Source: Candidatus Omnitrophota bacterium
GTDB lineage: Bacteria > Hinthialibacterota > Hinthialibacteria > Hinthialibacterales > Hinthialibacteraceae
Length of the DNA: 64,000 nt
Reading direction: 5' to 3'
Assembly (NCBI GenBank): GCA_040755155.1
Contig: JBFMBP010000039.1
Location: 1-64,000 of the forward strand
The position numbers and the translations under genes were made by a program. Shown piece by piece: positions 57,549 through 64,000 of this stretch (position 1 is the first letter of the stretch; each line of letters starts with the position of its first letter). The notes below the pieces were generated by a model that worked only from the letters and a program-made list of their open reading frames with translations, was not told where the DNA came from and did no database searches.

Positions 57549-58073
57549 ATGGACATTCCCAATTTCGACCGGACGAAAACCGAAATGCCGGCCTTTCCCG
57601 ACAAGGGAACGCCGGAAATTTCCTTCAAGGATTTGACGGAAAATAAAACCGATCTGTTGAAAGCGGTTCTGCCGCCTCTTCTGCCGCTGTTTCCCAAATG
57701 GCTGCATCGCGTCGTGCTGGCGGCCTCGGACAATTCGGAGGACGAACGAAACGTTTCCGATTGCTCGATCGATACGGAGTACCGCCAAGCCTACATCCGC
57801 CTCTATCCCTCTTTCTGGGAGATGACGGAAATTCGCATGGCTCAAGCCTTGATCCACGAAGTGCTGCACATCGCCGTGGAGCCGATCGCCGAAGTGGCGA
57901 AGGAATTCATCGAATCCGCCTATCCCGACAAGGGGCCGTTCCGCGATTTCTCGGATAAGGTGTTCGTCCGGTCGGTGGAGGGAACCGTCGAGGACCTGGC
58001 GCGCTCCATCTGGGAAATACTGGCGGCGAATTCTCCGGAAAAGGAGGACGTTCTAGCCCATGCCGGGGTATAA
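57549..58073 (+). CDS. Zincin-like protein with HExxH motif
   Basis: This is a 174-residue protein. The helix RMAQALIHEVLHIAVEPIAE carries His-Glu-x-x-His at about residues 102-106, and a later Glu/Asp cluster could supply a third ligand. The upstream part has VLAASDNSEDERNVSDCSID and IRLYPSFWEMTE as barrel strands. It is probably a small metallopeptidase-like protein of the SprT/zincin type. In a baseplate operon it may process tail proteins or act on the host surface. It overlaps the next gene by 14 bases. Confidence 0.6.
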   Translation: MDIPNFDRTKTEMPAFPDKGTPEISFKDLTENKTDLLKAVLPPLLPLFPKWLHRVVLAASDNSEDERNVSDCSIDTEYRQAYIRLYPSFWEMTEIRMAQALIHEVLHIAVEPIAEVAKEFIESAYPDKGPFRDFSDKVFVRSVEGTVEDLARSIWEILAANSPEKEDVLAHAGV

Positions 58074-59562
58074 CTACTTCTCGGAAGGCGTTCTCGCGAA
58101 GACGGATTGGAACAATCTGGCGCTGGCCGTCCAATTGAACCTCAACTACCTGGAGGGCTTTGCCCATATCTATCCCTTGACGGAGATCGTCGGCAACTTG
58201 GAGGTTGTCCCGCCGCCCGTCTGGTCTTATCGCCGCATCCATAACGGCGTCCTCCAGCAAGAGACGCTGATGCAACGCATCGACCGCGTGCGCGCCGCCA
58301 TCGGCTTCGCTCCCTTCGAATGGCCGTCCGGCTTCGACCTGGAATCCTCCGCGCGGATGCTGAGCGCGGCGGACTTGCAGACGCTGGCCCGCGCCGTGGG
58401 CTGCCCCTACGAGGCGAGTCAAACGCAATATCCGAGTATGGCAATGTGCGAACCGGCCTACGCCGCAACGAATGAAACGCGGACGGGATACGAATCAACT
58501 GTTGCTATTGTCTGGAGAACTAGTGGGAGCGGGATTGATTATTACACAATTTCGCGGGGCGCAAGCATGAGATCGTCAATTCATCGAACCAGCTTAAACG
58601 CTGATGCAAATCGAGCGCTTGTAAAATATATAGATTATGAACCATTCCCTGGAATGCCTCTAAAGAAATGGCGCGGCTCTTCACCTATTGAAAAAATTCA
58701 ATCTTTCGCCCATGCGATTGTCGAATGCCTAGCCTGGCCGGTTACGGCGCATACGGTAGCCAAATGGTATGATTGCGGCGTAGCGGAGGCTTTCTTTGCT
58801 GCTGGGCTTCCCGATCCTTCCAAAGCATCCGGGGCGTTAACGTGTCTGGGTGAAACAATGGATATCGGAAAAGACATAAAACTATTTAATGGGACGCTCT
58901 ATTTTAATGATTTGAATCATTCAGAGGGCGTAATTTGCTTTTTGCCAGCCAAATACCCAAAAAGCCAAGAATATAGCGATCCGAATGATTGGCAATTTTT
59001 TACAGAACCTGATTCTCCTGGAATCATTGGGGCGCAATTCGTTCCATTTAATTTCACGCAGGATGCTCATATAACAGCAACCGAAAACCAACCGCAAATA
59101 GCTATCCTATCTAGTCCAATCGTGAAACAAGCAAAGCATTGGGAAATCATAGTTGATTTCTGGTCACACCGTTTTCTAGTCGATACGACGGAAAAGATTC
59201 CCACGAATTATAAGGTCAGCGCCAAGATGGAAGGCAACGCCGCCATCCCAACGCTATTTAGAGCGCAAATCGCCGATGATGTTGGTAACATTGCAACAGC
59301 GGGAACCTTCGCTGAAGGAGCAGGAGCGGTGATGGATTATGTCGGAGAAACGTCGTTCAATGTGGGATGCTCCATAGATCCATCTTGGAGTGCTTTTCCT
59401 GACATCGCCGACGTGGATATCAACGATATTGAATCCTATCGGCAATTTATTTCGCAGCATACGACGGAGCAAAGAAACAATGGCTCTGTTATGAAGAGGA
59501 AGGTATGTTACGCGGAAGTGGATTTCACCATACCCGTCGTCTGGCTAGCTTCGCAGCGCTGA
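58060..59562 (+). CDS. Tail / baseplate protein of unknown family
   Basis: This is a 500-residue protein. The N-terminal 120 residues are GC-rich and helical (FSEGVLAKTDWNNLALAVQL, NLNYLEGFAHIYPLTEI). From about base 58480 on (residue 140) the DNA becomes AT-richer and the protein beta-rich, suggesting a swapped host-range-type module. No catalytic motif is seen. The 3' end overlaps the next gene by 58 bases. Confidence 0.55.
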   Translation: MPGYNYFSEGVLAKTDWNNLALAVQLNLNYLEGFAHIYPLTEIVGNLEVVPPPVWSYRRIHNGVLQQETLMQRIDRVRAAIGFAPFEWPSGFDLESSARMLSAADLQTLARAVGCPYEASQTQYPSMAMCEPAYAATNETRTGYESTVAIVWRTSGSGIDYYTISRGASMRSSIHRTSLNADANRALVKYIDYEPFPGMPLKKWRGSSPIEKIQSFAHAIVECLAWPVTAHTVAKWYDCGVAEAFFAAGLPDPSKASGALTCLGETMDIGKDIKLFNGTLYFNDLNHSEGVICFLPAKYPKSQEYSDPNDWQFFTEPDSPGIIGAQFVPFNFTQDAHITATENQPQIAILSSPIVKQAKHWEIIVDFWSHRFLVDTTEKIPTNYKVSAKMEGNAAIPTLFRAQIADDVGNIATAGTFAEGAGAVMDYVGETSFNVGCSIDPSWSAFPDIADVDINDIESYRQFISQHTTEQRNNGSVMKRKVCYAEVDFTIPVVWLASQR

Positions 59563-61037
59563 TCCTCTCCATCTCGCTTGCGGCGAACGCCCAGCAGAAC
59601 GATTGGACGCAGCGCATACGAGCGCGGGCGGGCCTCACCTCCAACGGCGACATCGACGCCACCGGGCAGACGATCCGGGGCAACGGCCTGCTGCAAGCGC
59701 TGGAGGTGCGCCAGGCCACCGACGGTAATCCGGTGACCATCGGCCAGCCGGGGCTGGGACAAATCCAAATCTACATCACCCGCGTGGGCGAGGCTTATGA
59801 GGCGGAGATTCGTTCGACGACGAACATCCCTCTGCGCCTCAACGGCGGGAGCGATCAAGTCAAATTGCTGGGGGGTGCAGCCATCACTGGCGGAACAACG
59901 AACGTTAATGGCTATTTTGAAGTAAATCAATCGCCTGTCAGGATTGTGGCGGCCACAGGAACGGATCAAGGATTGCAGATGTCGGCGTCTGCATCGAACG
60001 AGAAGGGACTGCGAGTTTATCTGGATACTGCGGCGAAGACGATCAACTTCGATAATACCCTTACCGGCGCCGCTGGATTTGCCTTCTCTCCCGCATTATC
60101 CAATCTGCCAGGGGCGAGCGGTGCATTTGCAGTTTACGCGAATAACATCACGATAGCTGCGACTAATACGACATACCTTCTTAATTATATCAACTCAACC
60201 ATGTATTCGCTGGCCTGGGACCGGCTGTTGAATGAGGCGTCAACCACGACGATAGCGGATTACGTCTTGAACGTCTCCCAGTGGATCATGACTCATTTCG
60301 AGCATATCACGAATTCGACGGGAACCACGATCCCGGATTATATCGATAATCGCATTGCTTCCTATTTGGCTTCGGCTACCGCGCTCGTCCTGCCGGGAAC
60401 GCTGACGGTAGGGGCGTTGCAGGGGACGAAGATCGTAGGGGATTCGATTCATGCGACGGGCGGCCTATTCGCCAGCGGAACGGTGACCTTCGCTCCCGGA
60501 ACTACCTTCATCAATCCCCCTACGCAGACGGTCGATCTGACGCTGGTCAATCTGCGTCTGGATATGCTGGAATTACTATCTTCCCAGAATTACGACGATA
60601 TTCAGAACCTCGAAGCCGCTCCCTCAGATCAAGAGATATTGTTTGCAGTCACCGACACCGTTACGCCAGGAACGGATTATTACGAATATCAGTTTATCGA
60701 TTGGGATGACCGCGATTCGACCTATTATGACCGCGCCTGGGGCTCCGGCTTCCCCATCGTGCGTGCGGGGGTGGGTTCGGAATATACGAACTACGTGACG
60801 AACTTGGAAGGCGCCGTCGTTGCCGCATCGGCTGATCGGCGCTCTACGCGGGGCTTCCGCATTTACCTCGCCGAGGGGGAGACGTTTTCTCATGCTTGGG
60901 AAATTCGCATCTTCGGGAAGTTGATTCCCTGCGGCGGTATGGACAAGCGCGATCTCTGGACGGATGGCGGCGGGATTATGAATACAGGCATGACGTTGAT
61001 GACGAAACGCATCAGCGCCGTACTGCGGCGGCGCTAA
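59505..61037 (+). CDS. Fibre-like protein with N-terminal signal peptide
   Basis: This 510-residue protein starts at ATG 59505 behind AGAGGAAGGT, inside the previous gene. The first 30 residues (HHTRRLASFAALILSISLAA, NAQ) form a Sec signal peptide. The mature part is a beta-repeat, fibre-like protein (TSNGDIDATGQTIRGNGLLQ, GTLTVGALQGTKIVGDSIHA, GGLFASGTVTFAPGTTFINP), with a helical break at 235-300. Such sequence is typical of tail fibres and shaft regions. The signal peptide is unexpected for a cytoplasmically assembled fibre. Confidence 0.6.
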   Translation: MLRGSGFHHTRRLASFAALILSISLAANAQQNDWTQRIRARAGLTSNGDIDATGQTIRGNGLLQALEVRQATDGNPVTIGQPGLGQIQIYITRVGEAYEAEIRSTTNIPLRLNGGSDQVKLLGGAAITGGTTNVNGYFEVNQSPVRIVAATGTDQGLQMSASASNEKGLRVYLDTAAKTINFDNTLTGAAGFAFSPALSNLPGASGAFAVYANNITIAATNTTYLLNYINSTMYSLAWDRLLNEASTTTIADYVLNVSQWIMTHFEHITNSTGTTIPDYIDNRIASYLASATALVLPGTLTVGALQGTKIVGDSIHATGGLFASGTVTFAPGTTFINPPTQTVDLTLVNLRLDMLELLSSQNYDDIQNLEAAPSDQEILFAVTDTVTPGTDYYEYQFIDWDDRDSTYYDRAWGSGFPIVRAGVGSEYTNYVTNLEGAVVAASADRRSTRGFRIYLAEGETFSHAWEIRIFGKLIPCGGMDKRDLWTDGGGIMNTGMTLMTKRISAVLRRR

Positions 61038-61096
61038 GTTTTACGCAAGTAAGTGATATTTCAAGAAATATAACATATCGAAATGATGAGTGATGA

Positions 61097-61528
61097 ATGA
61101 TGAGTGATGAAAAAGACAAAGAACTTACATTAAAAGATCGGAAGGAATCAATGAAAACGAAATGGTTTTGGCGGTTAGGCGCGGCGCTGCTTTTGGCTGT
61201 AGCGATTTGGGTGGTTTATGTGGCGTTTACTTTAATCACTGCTTTGACGGGGGCGTTCGCCGCTGAGGCTTCCATCAAAGCGGAGACGATCGTCTGCATT
61301 CCCAAACGCCCCGTCGAGATCAAGGCGGCGACGCCGGAACTGAAGATCGAATGGCGGCGGTTGCGATTGGATAAGGCGATCAAGGCGAAAGCGAAGTTGC
61401 CTTGGATTCGCAGCGCTACGGAATTTGAAAAGATCAAACCAACGGGGCTAACAAAACAGGAAGAGGCGGCGCTCAAGCGCTGCAGGCGGTTGTCATTCGA
61501 GAGAAAAAGGCGGTGCAGAAATGAATAG
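61097..61528 (+). CDS. Small membrane protein of unknown function
   Basis: This 143-residue protein has one hydrophobic segment (FWRLGAALLLAVAIWVVYVA, FTLITALTGA) followed by a basic C-terminal part. The start is uncertain: ATG 61097 lies in a 14-bp tandem repeat (ATGATGAGTGATGA twice, 61083-61110), whereas ATG 61151 has the best ribosome site (GGAAGGAATCA). One membrane segment with a charged soluble part recalls spanin-like proteins, but there is no further support. It overlaps the following long frame by eight bases. Confidence 0.5.
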   Translation: MMSDEKDKELTLKDRKESMKTKWFWRLGAALLLAVAIWVVYVAFTLITALTGAFAAEASIKAETIVCIPKRPVEIKAATPELKIEWRRLRLDKAIKAKAKLPWIRSATEFEKIKPTGLTKQEEAALKRCRRLSFERKRRCRNE

Positions 61529-64000
61529 CGATGGTGAAAAATTATTGCGACTGCTGGCATATGCAGCCAAGGATTATGAGAGGCGTCTTTGGATGCGCAT
61601 CGCGCTGATAGTGGCGTTATTGATTTTGCTTACGGCGGCGCTGATATGGATCGCGGACGATGCGGATGCGAAAACTATCGAGATTCGCAATCCAATTACT
61701 CCCGTCAATCTGGTGGACGCCGGCGGCAAGTGGATTGCGTCGGCGTCGGCATATACTGCCGAGATTGTAGTTGAAGGAACTGCAACCATCGAGCAGAGCG
61801 GAGTCATTAGTCAGTTCTTCGACGAGTTGTTTTTCGGGCGCAACGAGGCTGGTGTGATTACCTGGAAATCGCTTGATTCTCCTAAGTCTGTTATACCGGA
61901 AGTTCGCAACGGCAACGAAATCTGGTGGACAGGGCGCTGGACAAGAATCGACTATTGCCTCAAATTTACTGAGGAGAAGATTGAGAAATTTATTTATCTG
62001 TCGGCTCCGGCAAGAGACATTTTGCCCTCTCCTACTTCAACAGAGTATTTCCCTGGCGCGTTGGAAGAGCATTTGATCTTTGGTCTAGGAAGCCGTTACA
62101 TGCAAGACTTGGGCGGCGCGGTTCTACAGATGGATGGCGTCGAGATTGATATTGAATCGGATCAGGCAATTGGGAATGTCGTTCGCGTTGAGAAGGACGG
62201 CAAATTCCTATACAAGATTGATTCGCCGCAATTCGATGCAGCTTTGCCTCAACATTTGGGATATCAATGTTTTCTCGGAGATTATGATCGGCTGATTAAT
62301 TGCTTTCCTTGGATGCAAGCTAAAAATGCTAGATGGTTCGATCCGACATATATACTTGAAGCGGCAACTTATCTTGTTGATGGATATCTCCATGATGCTT
62401 ATAACTATTATCCTGGAGACAACACCTATGGCATCTCAGTAGGTTTTGATGGTGCCACCGATGAACAATGGGGGGTTTACGATATAGATTTACCCGCCTT
62501 AGCTGCGAACTATGGGATTTCAGCAACATCAGATGGCGTATCTTTAATTACTGCATTTAGTTTAAAGTTAATTGGGCATTCGTATTCTGCCGGAAGTCCA
62601 ACCGATATTTATGTTAAATACGATCCAACTCCAGTTGCGGATACAACCACATTGACATGGGCGACGCGGGACACTGCTCCATTGCCAATATGCACATGGG
62701 CGGCGGCTGGCATAGGAGAAGGAGTAACGCAGACAATCAATGATGCGGCGTTTCTGCAAAAGGTCCAGGCATGTATTGTAGCAAACATGCACTTGCAAAT
62801 ATATTTTATCCCTAGTTGGAGTCCGAGTGCTTCAAAGCGAGCTGTTGTATATCCAGAGGAAGCTTCCGATGTACATAACAGACCTATCATCGAGATGACG
62901 ATTTACGGAGTGCCCGCTGATTTGGTTTATCCAGGCGAGTTTTTTCATCTTGCATCGCCGAAAATCGGCGCGGCATCGTTAACAGTATCAGCAAGTTTGA
63001 CAAAAACTCTATATCCTTTACCAGCAGAAATTGCATTAAGCGCTTCTGGGTGGATGGAGGATATTAGCAATGCAGTACAAATAGCGAATTATACGAATGC
63101 GGTGAGTTCCGCCGATGCTTACATCTCCGGCGCATCGCCTCTTTATTCCTGGTATATAATGCCCGTAACTTATTCAAACCTTCGCGTTATGGTGGTAAAT
63201 AGTGCGGCTCCTATTATTTATTATGCTTCTAATTTGCTCGATGTTTGGACTCCCTATTCCGCTGTCCACAAGGGCAGCACGGCGCAAGTGCTGGCTTCCA
63301 CCTATTCGCTGATGGGTGGGGGATGGATTAAATACTACGCATACGATGGCGATGATAAAGTGCAGTGCGGGACATCGGCTACAACATTGCACACAGAGCC
63401 GAATTACGGAATTGTTGACGTGATCTTACCTTCTGCCCAACAAGATAATTCGATCCATCTAGGCGTTGAAAATCATATGTTGGCATCCGTCAGCAGGACA
63501 ATATTCGCGCTGGATTATAGCGGCGGAGGCGGAACATCTGATTTTTCGGCGGATCGATTGGTAATCAATGAACATATTGCAGCGGGGACGGCCGCGGTGC
63601 TTGCGGGTATCAGCGCTAATGAAGTTTTGATCGGCGATGTAAGTTCCTCGATCTACGATCTTGCCGCGTTAAACCGCGCCCAGGATCGATTTATCAAGTG
63701 GGTTCCCAGTTCCTTCTCCGGGCGGCGGGTGACCGGCGCCACCGCTGTACTGCTGGCCGTGGGCTATTCGGGCTTGAATTCCAGCGCCACTTTCGAGGCC
63801 GTCGTCAAGCGCGGCAACGAAGCCGGCCCCAGTTACGGCCCCGCCGTCTTCGCCTACAACGCCCAGGAGTATCCCGAAATGGGCGGCATCGATTACGCCA
63901 CCGCCGCTGAGACCATCTTCGGCGTCAGCCGCGCCGTGCACTACCTGAGGGCGGCGATTACGCCCGCGATGGCCACCGGCCCCTATCAGATGATCGTCAC
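61521..64000 (+). CDS. Very large tail/fibre-type protein with N-terminal membrane segment (partial, runs off right edge)
   Basis: From ATG 61521 the frame stays open for 826 codons to the end of the window, with no stop. Residues 23-46 (RRLWMRIALIVALLILLTAA, LIWIA) form a membrane anchor or signal segment. Residues about 260-480 are beta-rich, with IDLPALAANYGISATSDGVS, TDIYVKYDPTPVADTTTLTW and YPEEASDVHNRPIIEMTIYG, a pattern like the DNRLRE/CBM96-type beta-sandwich. From about 690 (GGGGTSDFSADRLVINEHIA) the sequence resembles a fibre shaft and chaperone-like C-terminal part. Bases 61900-63650 are AT-richer than the GC-rich last 350 bases, suggesting mosaic origin. The length and end are unknown. 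Confidence 0.75.
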   Translation, partial: MNSDGEKLLRLLAYAAKDYERRLWMRIALIVALLILLTAALIWIADDADAKTIEIRNPITPVNLVDAGGKWIASASAYTAEIVVEGTATIEQSGVISQFFDELFFGRNEAGVITWKSLDSPKSVIPEVRNGNEIWWTGRWTRIDYCLKFTEEKIEKFIYLSAPARDILPSPTSTEYFPGALEEHLIFGLGSRYMQDLGGAVLQMDGVEIDIESDQAIGNVVRVEKDGKFLYKIDSPQFDAALPQHLGYQCFLGDYDRLINCFPWMQAKNARWFDPTYILEAATYLVDGYLHDAYNYYPGDNTYGISVGFDGATDEQWGVYDIDLPALAANYGISATSDGVSLITAFSLKLIGHSYSAGSPTDIYVKYDPTPVADTTTLTWATRDTAPLPICTWAAAGIGEGVTQTINDAAFLQKVQACIVANMHLQIYFIPSWSPSASKRAVVYPEEASDVHNRPIIEMTIYGVPADLVYPGEFFHLASPKIGAASLTVSASLTKTLYPLPAEIALSASGWMEDISNAVQIANYTNAVSSADAYISGASPLYSWYIMPVTYSNLRVMVVNSAAPIIYYASNLLDVWTPYSAVHKGSTAQVLASTYSLMGGGWIKYYAYDGDDKVQCGTSATTLHTEPNYGIVDVILPSAQQDNSIHLGVENHMLASVSRTIFALDYSGGGGTSDFSADRLVINEHIAAGTAAVLAGISANEVLIGDVSSSIYDLAALNRAQDRFIKWVPSSFSGRRVTGATAVLLAVGYSGLNSSATFEAVVKRGNEAGPSYGPAVFAYNAQEYPEMGGIDYATAAETIFGVSRAVHYLRAAITPAMATGPYQMIV

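Larger units (their letters stand above)
21407..64000 (+). mobile_element. Tailed-phage prophage integrated at tRNA-Trp (right end outside the window)
   Basis: The element starts at the tRNA-Trp fragment with a tyrosine integrase. It contains, in usual phage order, regulators, replication and recombination genes, terminases, portal, head, capsid, connectors, tail chaperones, tape measure and baseplate/fibre genes. A tape measure and G/GT-like chaperones with no sheath gene indicate a siphovirus-type tail. All morphogenesis frames are intact, so the structural region looks functional. At least 42.6 kb are present. Lysis genes, host-range genes and the second att site are not in the window. Confidence 0.93.

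Overview
The window is a bacterial chromosome segment with two parts. Bases 1 to about 21,400 are host DNA dominated by carbohydrate use. From the tRNA-Trp fragment at 21,407 to the right edge lies a tailed-phage prophage (siphovirus-like gene order) that runs out of the window. The host cannot be named from this sequence. A Tat-exported Gfo/Idh/MocA oxidoreductase beside many glycoside hydrolases is common in the Planctomycetes/Verrucomicrobia group and in related poorly cultured phyla, so I suggest that range only weakly.

Host part. A small PII-like protein and two CPA2-type cation/proton antiporters (212-3284) lie between two same-orientation remnants of an IS1634/IS4-like element (1-134 and 3481-3773). 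A large membrane-anchored protein of unknown function follows. On the minus strand are a secreted oxidoreductase and a maltodextrin operon (4-alpha-glucanotransferase, MFS sugar transporter, secreted GH13 amylase). Divergent from it is a tightly packed mannan operon: SSS symporter, secreted GH5 enzyme, cellobiose/mannobiose 2-epimerase and GH130 mannosyl-glucose phosphorylase, followed by a GH1 beta-glucosidase. Together they describe beta-mannan cleavage outside the cytoplasm, uptake, epimerisation of mannobiose to mannosyl-glucose, and phosphorolysis to mannose-1-phosphate and glucose.

Prophage part. The attachment site is the 3' 45 bases of a tRNA-Trp gene, next to a tyrosine integrase. 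Cargo-like genes follow (PH-like, DUF4352-like, and a stand-alone HsdR-N-like nuclease domain). Then comes the most unusual stretch, 25.0-28.4 kb: an array of small ribbon-helix-helix (RHH) type regulators in divergent pairs. Each pair has a near-consensus promoter overlaid by its own palindrome or repeat. Part of the array is a 1,019-bp tandem duplication in which only a central block of about 200 bp differs; that block holds the N-terminal DNA-binding part of one regulator plus the operator. After the array is a roughly 380-base region with a 25-bp perfect hairpin stem, probably a structured RNA.

The replication module (28.9-38.6 kb) has an excisionase-like HTH protein, a ParB-like protein, Gp157, a Sak4-like ATPase, a DnaC-like loader, a DnaD/O-like initiator with internal iterons, and a DUF1064 nuclease. 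The packaging, head and tail module (38.8-64 kb) has terminases, a DUF4055 portal, a head morphogenesis protein fused to an ADP-ribosyltransferase, scaffold, capsid, an unexpected glycosyltransferase-like gene, connectors, a major tail protein with an Ig-like domain, tail chaperones with a likely -1 frameshift, a short tape measure, baseplate genes, a HExxH protein, two tail-region proteins with Sec signal peptides, and an 826-codon open frame running off the right edge. No lysis genes are seen; they and the intact tRNA-Trp should lie to the right.
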